The notes under the pieces are model-generated. The model searched no databases, was not told the DNA's origin, and was given only the letters and a program-made list of their open reading frames with translations. A program made the position numbers and the translations under genes. DNA of 64,000 nt, taken from Prescottella agglutinans (GTDB taxonomy: Bacteria; Actinomycetota; Actinomycetes; Mycobacteriales; Mycobacteriaceae). The stretch spans positions 124,001 to 188,000 of the forward strand of contig NZ_RKLP01000006.1 of NCBI RefSeq assembly GCF_004011865.1, in the 5' to 3' direction. Position 1 is the stretch's first letter; each line of letters begins with the position of its first letter. This document shows, in pieces, positions 43,783-51,225 of this stretch.

Positions 43783-45315
43783 TCACCGTCGCGTGGGTGT
43801 CCGCCGCCGGACCACCGCGCCGGCCACGTATCCCGCGACGATCGCGGCACAGATGACCGGCACGTAATTGCCGAGCCGGTCGTAGAGCGTGTCGTCCGCC
43901 TGCATCGGCACGTCGACGACCAGAACGCCGTGCTCGCCGGGGGGCATCGACCCGAGCCGGTGTCCGCGGGCGTCGAACGCGGCCGATTCCCCCGTCAACG
44001 CGGCCGCGACGACCGGGCGACCGCTCTCCGCGGCCCGCAGTGCCCCGAAGGACGCCAGTTGCGCGGGCGCCCAGCTTCCCTGGAAGGTGGCCGTCGACGA
44101 CTGGTACGCCAACAGGTCCGCCCCCGCCCGCGCCTGCGTCCGGGCCAGGTCCGGGAACGTCTCCTCGAACGAGATCAGCGGCCCGACCCGGAGGCTACCG
44201 GCATTCATCACGGTCAACCGGTCGCCCGGCTCCCGGTTCTGCGCCGCCGCGGCGGTGATGCGGCTGAGCCAGCCGAGCTTGTCGCGGAACGGGACGTATT
44301 CCCCGAACGGGACCAGCCTGGTCTTCCGGTAGGTGTCGCGGATTCCTTGGTCGTCGATCAGAACGGCGGTCTTCGAGATCGCACCGGATCCGCCGACCGT
44401 TGCGTCGACGTTGACCAGGAGGTCCGCCCCGGCGGCCGCGGCCACCGCGCTGAGCCGGGTGCGCTGCGCGGGATCGGCGGCAAGGTCGGCGTCGACGCTG
44501 CTCTCGCCCCACACCACGAGATCGACCGGCGCACCGATCCCTCGGGTCAGTTGCTCCTCGAACGCGAGCATGTCGCCGTGCACGATCCCCGGTTGCACGA
44601 GCGCTACAGCCGCGACGTCGGTCGGTGGCTCCGCGGGGCGGTACGCGGACCACAGCGGACCGGACACCACCGCCACTACGACGGTCACCGCGCCGACGGC
44701 CCGGGCCGCCGCGCCGCCGACCACGCACAGAGTGACCCCTACGTTCGATGCCACGATCGCGAAGCCGACCAACCACACCCCGCCGAGCGCGGCGAGTCCG
44801 AGCACACCCGGGTGCTGCCACTGGGTGGCGCCGAGCAGCGGCCAGGGTCCGCCGAGCCACTGCCACGACCGGACCGCCTCGATCAGCACCCACCCCGCGG
44901 GCACGACGAGCGCGGCAGCCGCCGCCCGCCCGCCGGTGAGCGGCGCCCGCAACGCGTCCCACACCAACACGCCCCACCCGGTCCACAACAGCGCGAGCGC
45001 GCCCACGGCCAGCGGGAAGAACCAGACCAGGTTCGGCGCCACCCAGAACTGTGTGCCCGCGAGGAACCCGACGCCGGACAGCCAGCCGCGCAGTGCGGCC
45101 TCACGTGTAGTCCCCGCCGCGCGCAGCAGCAGCACCACCGGTACCAGCGACACCCACGCCAGCACACCGAGATTCGGCGCGGGCATCGCCAGCAGCGGCA
45201 GTGCCCCCGCGACCACGACCGCCACCCGTGGCACCCACCGCGTGGCGCCAGCGGTCCTCCCCAGCCTGCGGCGTCCGCTGGCGAGCATTCTCCCGAAAGC
45301 CACTGTGCCGGACAC
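43783..45315 (-). CDS. lnt: Apolipoprotein N-acyltransferase homologue with Ser in place of catalytic Cys
   Basis: 510 residues: about seven membrane helices, then a nitrilase-fold domain facing the outside, the Lnt architecture that N-acylates lipoproteins. The catalytic Glu (VVWGESS, Glu271) and Lys (TYRKTRLVPFGEY, Lys331) are present. The nucleophile position, normally ICYE or ICFE, reads LISFEETFPD, giving Ser382; the codon is TCG. Similar Ser variants occur among actinobacterial Lnt-like proteins (from memory), so it may be an inactive or altered paralogue. The start is GTG 45315, 6 nt after a TAGAAT box, probably leaderless. MeaB follows downstream on the same side of its promoter, oriented the same way but transcribed from another operon. 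Confidence 0.88.
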   Translation of the reverse strand: MSGTVAFGRMLASGRRRLGRTAGATRWVPRVAVVVAGALPLLAMPAPNLGVLAWVSLVPVVLLLRAAGTTREAALRGWLSGVGFLAGTQFWVAPNLVWFFPLAVGALALLWTGWGVLVWDALRAPLTGGRAAAAALVVPAGWVLIEAVRSWQWLGGPWPLLGATQWQHPGVLGLAALGGVWLVGFAIVASNVGVTLCVVGGAAARAVGAVTVVVAVVSGPLWSAYRPAEPPTDVAAVALVQPGIVHGDMLAFEEQLTRGIGAPVDLVVWGESSVDADLAADPAQRTRLSAVAAAAGADLLVNVDATVGGSGAISKTAVLIDDQGIRDTYRKTRLVPFGEYVPFRDKLGWLSRITAAAAQNREPGDRLTVMNAGSLRVGPLISFEETFPDLARTQARAGADLLAYQSSTATFQGSWAPAQLASFGALRAAESGRPVVAAALTGESAAFDARGHRLGSMPPGEHGVLVVDVPMQADDTLYDRLGNYVPVICAAIVAGYVAGAVVRRRTPTRR

Positions 45316-45369
45316 ATGTCCATTCTAGGTTCCGGGTCAGTCGACAGCCCGAGTTGTCGAGGACGGCTT

Positions 45370-46260
45370 TCAGGATCGCGCCAGTTCGGCGACCACCTCC
45401 TCGAAGGCCCGGGAGCCGGTGAACACCGCCGCGCACACCTCGTCGAGCGGCTTGTCCCGCAGCCGTTGCGCGAATGCCGACTCCGCCTCGCGGACGAGTT
45501 CTCGGCGGAGTCTGCGCACGGGTCCATCGGCGCGCGCCGCCCGGCCGACCACCGCGACGAGATCTTCGACACCCGTTCCGTGTTCGACGCTCGTCCGGAT
45601 CACCGGGGGGCGAACGGCATCGGTTCGACGGAGCCGGAGCATCCGCTCGAGCTGTCGCGCGGTGTTGTCCGCCCCCGGCAGATCGGCCTTGTTGACCACC
45701 AGGACATCCGCGAGTTCGAGAACCCCGGCCTTGATCGCTTGGACGTCGTCGCCGAGCCCGGGCACGGAGACGAGGACGGCGACGTCGGCGAACTCGGTGA
45801 TCTCCACGTCGGACTGGCCGCTTCCGACCGTTTCGAGCAGCACGACGTCCCAACCGGCGGCGTCGACCGCATCGACGAGTGCCGGGACGGCGCGGGCCAG
45901 GCCGCCGGCATACCCACGAGAGGCGATCGAGCGGATGAACACTCCGGGGTCGCACGTGTGCACGCCCATCCGGGTCCGGTCTCCCAGCACGGCGCCTCCG
46001 GAGACCGGGCTCGAGGGGTCGACCGCGAGCACGGCGACACGGACTCCGGTTCGTCGCAGGGTGGTAACCATCGCACCGATCAGCGAGGACTTGCCGGCGC
46101 CCGGCGGCCCGGTCAGTCCCACGACCAGTGCTCGTCCGGTGTGTGGCCGGATCCGTCTACGCAGGCTGGTGGCGTCCGGCCCGCCTCGCTCCAGGATCGT
46201 CAGGACGCGGGCGAGGCTTGCTTCGTTGCCGGCGAGGAGTTCGTCGACGAGGCCGGTCAT
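45370..46260 (-). CDS. meaB: MeaB/ArgK-type GTPase, chaperone of the B12 mutase
   Basis: 296 residues. A G3E-family P-loop GTPase that loads and repairs the adenosylcobalamin cofactor of acyl-CoA mutases. Walker [10 protein letters not shown] (51-59), [19 protein letters not shown] (switch I), [15 protein letters not shown] (switch II, with the typical ETVGVGQSE form) and [13 protein letters not shown] (base specificity). Typical dimerisation tail at the C-terminus. The start ATG 46260 overlaps the stop of the mutase gene by 4 nt, so it is translationally coupled and dedicated to that enzyme. It ends the operon; the lnt-like gene begins 55 bp beyond on the same strand with its own promoter. 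Confidence 0.93.
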   Translation of the reverse strand: MTGLVDELLAGNEASLARVLTILERGGPDATSLRRRIRPHTGRALVVGLTGPPGAGKSSLIGAMVTTLRRTGVRVAVLAVDPSSPVSGGAVLGDRTRMGVHTCDPGVFIRSIASRGYAGGLARAVPALVDAVDAAGWDVVLLETVGSGQSDVEITEFADVAVLVSVPGLGDDVQAIKAGVLELADVLVVNKADLPGADNTARQLERMLRLRRTDAVRPPVIRTSVEHGTGVEDLVAVVGRAARADGPVRRLRRELVREAESAFAQRLRDKPLDEVCAAVFTGSRAFEEVVAELARS

Positions 46261-47921
46261 GCGACTATCAGCGGGTTGCCGAAACCGAGTTCTTCGCGGA
46301 GCGTGCCGACGATCTCGCCGTGTGTGACACCGCTGATCGCGGCGTCGACCACCTGCTCGAACACATTCTCCTTCTCGCTCTGGGCCGCACGCCGGAGTCC
46401 GTCGACGGCCCGTCCGACGTCGGCGGCGCTCCGATCGCGCTTGAACTCCCGGAATGCCTCGACGTGCGCCGCCATCGCCTGCGGATCGGGTCGGTACGGC
46501 GGAGGCTGGGTGTCCTCGCCCTCCTCCGACCGATAGCAGTTCACGCCGATGACCCGGTCCTCTCCGAGGTCGATGCGCTCCTGGGCGGCGAGCGCGGAGC
46601 GGCCGATCATGCCCTGCACCAGCCCGGACCCGACGGCCTCGTACATCCCGCCGGCGTCCTCGACGACCTTCATGACCCGGAGGATCTCTTCTTCCATCTG
46701 GTCCGTCAATCGCTCGACGTAGTAGGAGCCGCCGAGCGGGTCGATCACGTCGCAGAGGTGGGCCTCCTCGCGCAGGATGTTCTGGGTGGCAACCGCGATG
46801 CGAGCCGATTCCTCCGTGGGGCAGGTGATTGCCTCGTCGTAGGCGTCGGTGTGCATCGACTGGAGGCCCGAGAAGATCCCGGCGATCGCCTGCGTGGCGA
46901 CGCGCGCGATGTTGTTGAGGGGCTGCTGGGCCGTGAGGTCGACGCCGGAGGTCTGACCGTGGAACTTGAACCGCCACGAGCGAGGATCCTTCGCGCCGAG
47001 CCGTTCCCGGGTGATCCGGGCCCAAATCCTGCGGCCCGCACGGAACTTCGCGACCTCCTCGAAGAAGGAGATCGACACATCGAAGAAGAACGTGAATCGC
47101 GGGAGGATCGCGTCCGGGTGGAGGCCTCGGGCCATGCAGTCCTCCGCGTACTGGATCGCCGTGGCGAGGGTGAATCCCATGGTCTCGGCGGGTGTGGCGC
47201 CGGCCTGCTGCATGTGCTGGCCGACGACCGACACCGGGTTCCATCCGGGCACCCGCTCCCGGCAGTACGCCACGTGGTCGACGAGGACCCGTCGTGATCC
47301 CGGCTGGGAGAGCCGGTAGAACATGTGGTTCGCCACGAAATGCGAGATGTAGTCGGACTGGTTGGAGGTCCCGGTGATCCGGTCGAACGGCACGCCGCGG
47401 CGCTGTGCCGTGGCCAGCACGAAGGCGAGCAGGGTGAACGGCGTCGGGTCGTTCATCGCGGTGGAGATCGCGTCCAGCGGAACCCCGTCCAGTGCGGTAC
47501 TCATGTGGTCGACGTTGTTGATGACGGTCCCGCAGGTACCGAGCAGAGGGGCGGGGACCTGGTCGCAGTCGAGGCCCCTGAACCCGGAATTGCAGGGCAG
47601 CAGGCTGATTGCGTTGGCACCGAGGTCGAGCAGTTGGCGGACCCGTGCGTTGTAGTCCTCCGGGGTGCCCAGTCCGATCAGTTGGCGTTGCGTCCACGTC
47701 CGGCCTCGGTACATGGTCGGGTAGATCCCGCGGGTGAAGGGTGCCTGTCCCGGGTAGCCGAGGTCCGCGTCGAATCGCTCGCCCGACCAGTCGGCCGGGG
47801 TGTAGAGGGGCTCGATCTCGAGTCCCGAGCGGTTCCGGACCACCCGGTCGTCGGGAACCTGACCGGCGTAGTCCGCGGCCCAGCGTGCGCGGCCACCGGT
47901 TTCCGTCTCCATCATGGTCAT
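46257..47921 (-). CDS. Divergent B12-dependent acyl-CoA mutase, catalytic subunit
   Basis: 554 residues, the TIM-barrel subunit of the methylmalonyl-CoA mutase family without its own B12 domain. Family marks: [18 protein letters not shown] (62-79, with the Tyr of methylmalonyl-CoA mutase), [12 protein letters not shown] with the catalytic His236, [41 protein letters not shown] and [12 protein letters not shown]. Very unusual is residues 107-120, [14 protein letters not shown], in place of the almost invariant AFDLPTxxGYDSD, and [19 protein letters not shown] in place of GTxQNDILKEY. Both line the acyl pocket, so the substrate probably differs from methylmalonyl-, isobutyryl- and ethylmalonyl-CoA. 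Overlaps the B12-subunit and meaB genes by 4 nt each. ATG 47921. Confidence 0.92.
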   Translation of the reverse strand: MTMMETETGGRARWAADYAGQVPDDRVVRNRSGLEIEPLYTPADWSGERFDADLGYPGQAPFTRGIYPTMYRGRTWTQRQLIGLGTPEDYNARVRQLLDLGANAISLLPCNSGFRGLDCDQVPAPLLGTCGTVINNVDHMSTALDGVPLDAISTAMNDPTPFTLLAFVLATAQRRGVPFDRITGTSNQSDYISHFVANHMFYRLSQPGSRRVLVDHVAYCRERVPGWNPVSVVGQHMQQAGATPAETMGFTLATAIQYAEDCMARGLHPDAILPRFTFFFDVSISFFEEVAKFRAGRRIWARITRERLGAKDPRSWRFKFHGQTSGVDLTAQQPLNNIARVATQAIAGIFSGLQSMHTDAYDEAITCPTEESARIAVATQNILREEAHLCDVIDPLGGSYYVERLTDQMEEEILRVMKVVEDAGGMYEAVGSGLVQGMIGRSALAAQERIDLGEDRVIGVNCYRSEEGEDTQPPPYRPDPQAMAAHVEAFREFKRDRSAADVGRAVDGLRRAAQSEKENVFEQVVDAAISGVTHGEIVGTLREELGFGNPLIVA

Positions 47922-48346
47922 GCCGAGACCTCCGTGCCGAACTGTGCGGCCACCACGGCCTCGCCGAGTTCCGTGACGGCGTCCACGATCTCGTCACGCG
48001 AGGATCCCGGACCGAAGATGCCGGCCACGCCGGCATCACGGAGCATGGCGTGTTCGCTGTCGGGGATGATTCCCCCGACGACGACCGCGATGTGCCCGAG
48101 TCCTTCCCGCCTGAGCTCACGGAGCAGGTCGGGAATGATCAGGTGGTCCGTGGCCAGCGAGGAGACCCCGATGACGGCCACGTCCTCCTGGCGGGCGAGC
48201 CGGACCACGGCGTCGATCGTCTGCCACGGCGGGGTGTAGATCACCTCGTGCCCCGCGTCGCGCAGGTAGGCCGCGATGATGCGGCTGCCGCGGTCGTGGC
48301 CGTCGAGACCGATTTTGGTGACCATGATCCTGATCGGTGCACCCAT
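47918..48346 (-). CDS. Cobalamin-binding small subunit of the acyl-CoA mutase
   Basis: 142 residues. A Rossmann-type B12-binding domain with the DxHxxG motif (GLDGHDRG, lower-axial His17), then [20 protein letters not shown] (the SxL loop) and [20 protein letters not shown] (the GG loop). It should bind adenosylcobalamin base-off and pair with the catalytic subunit, as IcmB or HcmB do; HcmB-like sizes are similar. The start is ATG 48346 with a strong AAGGAGG 7 nt upstream. It is the first gene of a three-gene operon, divergent from the TetR gene at 48637 across a 290-bp region with a long palindrome. Confidence 0.93.
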   Translation of the reverse strand: MGAPIRIMVTKIGLDGHDRGSRIIAAYLRDAGHEVIYTPPWQTIDAVVRLARQEDVAVIGVSSLATDHLIIPDLLRELRREGLGHIAVVVGGIIPDSEHAMLRDAGVAGIFGPGSSRDEIVDAVTELGEAVVAAQFGTEVSA

Positions 48347-48382
48347 GTGATGCCTCCTTGGGTCCCACTGCTCGATGCGAGC

Positions 48383-48414
48383 GCGAATGCGAGCGAGTGC
48401 TCGCTCGCATTCGC
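48383..48414. promoter_or_regulatory. 32-bp palindromic operator in the mutase/tetR divergent promoter
   Basis: A perfect inverted repeat with 15-bp arms (GCGAATGCGAGCGAG) and a TG centre, 37 bp before the B12-subunit start. The core TGCGAGCGAG-NN-CTCGC reappears at 49695. Likely the operator of the adjacent TetR protein. The rest of the 290-bp gap (48347-48636) shows no gene. Confidence 0.65.
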
Positions 48415-48636
48415 AGTATGGGCGCAGGCGCGAAAGCCCGTCAAGCATCGATGGGAGTCGGTCGCGGCGCGTCGGCTCGGCGGTGGCTATGCTGACCCGG
48501 AGTCTGCGGGGGTGGAGCCCCGGAGCCACCCCGCTCGCGGGCACGGCCGACCTGACGAGGAACCAATGACCCCCTTGCGCTCTCGCGAACCACTGATCCG
48601 TTCTGTCCGCTCGGTCGCGCAGGTTGGGCCGCGCGG

Positions 48637-49236
48637 ATGAGGGCGAGTCGCGAGGAGCGGCGAAGTCGCCTCCAGGAGGTGGCCACGCGGCACATCATCG
48701 AGCGCGGTTTCGACAGCGTGTCCGTGAACGATCTGGCCGAGGATCTCGGGATGAGTGTCGGTGGCCTGTACCGCTACATCCAGACGAAATCGGACCTGCT
48801 GGTGATGGCGTGCGAGACCATCTACGGGGGTCTGCGTGAGACGCTCGCCGAGATCGCGACCGGCAGCGAGCGTGATCTCCCGGAGAAGTTGCGCCGCATG
48901 ATCGAGGTGTATGTCGGCGAATGCGTTCGGAACCGAGAGCAGATCCTGTTGATGTACCGCGAGTACCGCCACCTGCCGCAGGAGGCGCACCGGCGCTACA
49001 AGGAACGTGAACTCGCCATCGCCGGCCTGTTCGCGGACCTGATCGGCGCGGGTGTCCGGCGGGGCGTGTTCGGCGAGGTGAACGAGCAGGTGCTGGCACA
49101 GGACGTCGTCCTGTTGGGCCACCTGCCGGCGCTCAAGGGGTGGGCGTTGCACGGTGTCGAGTCAGATGTCCTCGTCGCCGAGCAGGTGGAGTTGGTCATG
49201 GCCCGGCTGGAGATGGGGCCGCGAGCAGGGCGGTGA
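48637..49236 (+). CDS. TetR-family regulator of the mutase cluster
   Basis: 199 residues. N-terminal helix-turn-helix (RLQEVATRHIIERGFDSVSV; DLAEDLGMSVGGLYRYIQTK) and a helical ligand pocket (LRRMIEVYVGECVRNREQIL; LYREYRHLPQEA-like helix) of the kind that binds acyl-CoA esters in KstR2/FadR-type repressors. The start is ATG 48637. It is divergent from the mutase operon and close to a 32-bp palindrome, so it most likely represses that operon and itself until the inducing CoA ester appears. It is convergent with the small LuxR gene; 12 bp separate the two stops. Confidence 0.87.
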   Translation: MRASREERRSRLQEVATRHIIERGFDSVSVNDLAEDLGMSVGGLYRYIQTKSDLLVMACETIYGGLRETLAEIATGSERDLPEKLRRMIEVYVGECVRNREQILLMYREYRHLPQEAHRRYKERELAIAGLFADLIGAGVRRGVFGEVNEQVLAQDVVLLGHLPALKGWALHGVESDVLVAEQVELVMARLEMGPRAGR

Positions 49237-49248
49237 GCGGCGTTCGGG

Positions 49249-49596
49249 TCAGGGGAGCAGTTCGGCTCGGCGGGCGGCGTCGACGGCCTCCTGTCGGCTG
49301 TGTGCGCCCAGCTTGACCAGACTCGATCGCAGATAGCTCTTGACCGTCTCGGGGGACAGATCCAGGGCGTCGGCGATCTCGCCGTTGTGGAGTCCGGTTG
49401 CCGCATGGGCGAGGACGTCCACCTCGCGTTCGGACAGCATGCCGTCATGCCGTCCAGGGGGCGCGAGGCGTCGGCAGAAGTCGCGCAGCGTCTGTCGGTC
49501 GCTCTCGACCTCCGCACCAGAGGCCAAGGCTCTGAGCTCCGCGAACGCGCGGCGGATCGCCTCGGTCTCACTTACTGTGAGCGGGGGATTGCCCAT
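49249..49596 (-). CDS. Small LuxR-type DNA-binding protein
   Basis: 115 residues. The first half (TVSETEAIRRAFAELRALAS; SDRQTLRDFCRRLAPPG) is helical with no known sensor. The C-terminal 60 residues are a LuxR/NarL helix-turn-helix: LSEREVDVLAHAATGLHNGE, then IADALDLSPETVKSYLRSSL and VKLGAHSRQEAV. The start is ATG 49596 with AAAGGG 6 nt upstream. It is divergent from the GAF-LuxR gene (151 bp between starts). The region between contains a half-conserved copy of the mutase operator. Confidence 0.82.
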   Translation of the reverse strand: MGNPPLTVSETEAIRRAFAELRALASGAEVESDRQTLRDFCRRLAPPGRHDGMLSEREVDVLAHAATGLHNGEIADALDLSPETVKSYLRSSLVKLGAHSRQEAVDAARRAELLP

Positions 49597-49694
49597 GTTC
49601 ACCCTTTCCGATCCTCGGTGGGCGCCGTGCGCGGATCCGCGGCGCGCGCGAACCCGGCGCGTCTCTGTTGTCACCTGCCGGCCCGGCGTTAGTA

Positions 49695-49720
49695 TGCGAG
49701 CGAGCACTCGCATTTGCAAA
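49695..49720. promoter_or_regulatory. Second, less symmetric copy of the mutase-cluster operator
   Basis: Starts TGCGAGCGAG-CA-CTCGCA, the same half-sites as the palindrome at 48383-48414, but the outer arms are not preserved (TTTGCA follows). It lies about 30 bp before the GAF-LuxR start. The same TetR protein may act here. Confidence 0.45.
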
Positions 49721-49747
49721 CTCCTTCTCGCGAATCGAGGTCGCCCC

Positions 49748-50593
49748 ATGACGATGGTCGCCACCGGTGTCGGCAGCGATCTGGACCGCGCGCTTGCCAC
49801 AGTGCAGCAGCGCTCGGGATTCGCCGTCGTTTTCGCAGGACGGGTCCGTGCTGGAACGCTGCGGATCAGCAATCTTCGTGGCAACCGATCCGAGGCGCTG
49901 CGCGGGTTGTCGCTTCCGCCTGGCGTTGGGCTCGGCGGAAAGGCCACGACGCTCGGCCGGCCCGTGTCCGTCCGCGACTATTCCTGCGCGCTCGCCATCA
50001 CCCATGAGTACGACAGTGCGGTGGCGCGGGAGGGATTACGGGCACTCGTCGCCGTCCCTGCTCGCGTTCACGGTCAGGTGAGCGCGGTCCTCTACGGAGG
50101 CGTCCGCGCGGCTATGAGTATCGGTGACCGAGCCATCGCAGATCTCGTGACGGCGGGGCGGCAGGTGTCCCTCGACCTCGAGGCGGCTGCCGCCGACGCG
50201 GCGTCGTCTGCGTTGGTTGAGGAGCGGGGCTCGCGTGACGGCGGCGAGATGCCCGGCCGCGCTCACTGGTGCACTGTCGTGGAGGGAATCGTGTCCGAAC
50301 TCGAGCAGATGTCCGAGCGCCCGGTGCAGGCGAAGGCGCGCACTGCCTGCCTGGAACTGCTGGACGTCCTGCGTGGGGAGGCGGACCGGGGCGGCTCGCC
50401 CACTGTCCGGCCGTCGGACCTACGGGTGCTCGAGCTCGCGGCACGGGGGTGCACCGATCGCGACATCGCCGATCATCTCGGGATCCAACTTCACACGGTG
50501 CGACGCCGGATGCGAATGCTGCGCAAGACCTTCGGCGTGCACAGTCGGTACGCCGCGGTCTCCGCGGCGCGGGTTGCGGGAGTCCTGTCATGA
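49748..50593 (+). CDS. GAF-domain LuxR-type transcriptional regulator
   Basis: 281 residues. Residues 1-150 form a GAF-like sensor (LDRALATVQQRSGFAVVFAG; LPPGVGLGGKATTLGRPVSV with the GxGxxGxxxxxxxP pattern; GLRALVAVPARVHGQVSAVL). Residues 215-281 are a LuxR helix-turn-helix (LRVLELAARGCTDRDIADHL; GIQLHTVRRRMRMLRKTFGV). Regulators of this build often activate catabolic operons in rhodococci. The start is ATG 49748. Its last codons overlap the thioesterase gene (ATGA), so it is co-expressed with it and likely controls the thioesterase/ligase operon. Confidence 0.87.
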   Translation: MTMVATGVGSDLDRALATVQQRSGFAVVFAGRVRAGTLRISNLRGNRSEALRGLSLPPGVGLGGKATTLGRPVSVRDYSCALAITHEYDSAVAREGLRALVAVPARVHGQVSAVLYGGVRAAMSIGDRAIADLVTAGRQVSLDLEAAAADAASSALVEERGSRDGGEMPGRAHWCTVVEGIVSELEQMSERPVQAKARTACLELLDVLRGEADRGGSPTVRPSDLRVLELAARGCTDRDIADHLGIQLHTVRRRMRMLRKTFGVHSRYAAVSAARVAGVLS

Positions 50594-51015
50594 GCACGGT
50601 TCCGCAGCCGGAGCCCTTGCGGCGAGCCGCCGCGATGTTCGAGGGCGACCGGGCATCCCGTCGGCTCGGAATCACGATCACCGAGATTGTGGACGGTGCC
50701 GCCGAGGGGACCATGACCGTCACCGACGACATGCTCAACGGTCACGGAACCTGTCACGGCGGTCAAGTCTTCCTCTTCGCGGACACCGTCTTCTCCTGCG
50801 CGTGCAACAGTCGTGGTGCGATGACGGTCGCGGCGAAGGCTGACATCGTGTTCGTCGCGCCCGCCCACGCGGGTGACGTGCTCCACGCGCGGGCGGTCGA
50901 GCAGGTCGCGTTCGGCCGCAACGGCATCTTCGACGTCACCGTGACGCGCGACGACGGCACGGTCGTGGCACTGTTTCGAGGTCACAGCCGGGCGCTTCCC
51001 GTTGCACTGGGCTGA
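50590..51015 (+). CDS. paaI: PaaI-type acyl-CoA thioesterase
   Basis: 141 residues, a hot-dog fold protein of the hydroxyphenylacetyl-CoA thioesterase (PaaI/PaaD) type. Key segment NGHGTCHGGQVFLFADTVFS contains the conserved HGG and Asp; ADIVFVAPAHAGDVLHARAV and FDVTVTRDDGTVVALFRGHS complete the fold. PaaI proteins rescue free CoA from stalled CoA esters of aromatic or related acids. The start ATG 50590 overlaps the regulator stop. A CoA ligase follows, so the pair can load and unload the same acid. Confidence 0.88.
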   Translation: MSTVPQPEPLRRAAAMFEGDRASRRLGITITEIVDGAAEGTMTVTDDMLNGHGTCHGGQVFLFADTVFSCACNSRGAMTVAAKADIVFVAPAHAGDVLHARAVEQVAFGRNGIFDVTVTRDDGTVVALFRGHSRALPVALG

Positions 51016-51031
51016 GGCGGCGGCGATGTGG

Positions 51032-51080
51032 CTGGCGGTGCACGTAGCGGCGTAACGCCAGACCGAGATGCCGTGCACCG
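51032..51080 (+). other. Two mutually exclusive hairpins before the acyl-CoA ligase gene
   Basis: CTGGCG (51032) can pair with CGCCAG (51056), or the overlapping CGGTGCACG (51036) can pair with CGTGCACCG (51072). They share bases, so only one can form. They sit in the 210-bp gap after the thioesterase gene, which otherwise shows no gene. Attenuation or termination is possible. Confidence 0.3.
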
Positions 51081-51225
51081 CAAAAGGATCTGTTCGCAGG
51101 ATTCTCCATGTCGTCCCGAGGCGTGCCCGCCGCTGGCAGCTCCGGGACGGGTGGCAATTCCGGGGGTAGCCGCGTTCCTGCAAGCCGTCGATGATGTGGT
51201 GACTCGAAGAGGAAGGTGGTTGTCG

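Noticed and set aside
48347-48636. Cobalamin riboswitch upstream of the B12 mutase operon
   Set aside because: No B12-box-like sequence or suitable leader was found; a protein operator explains the palindrome better.
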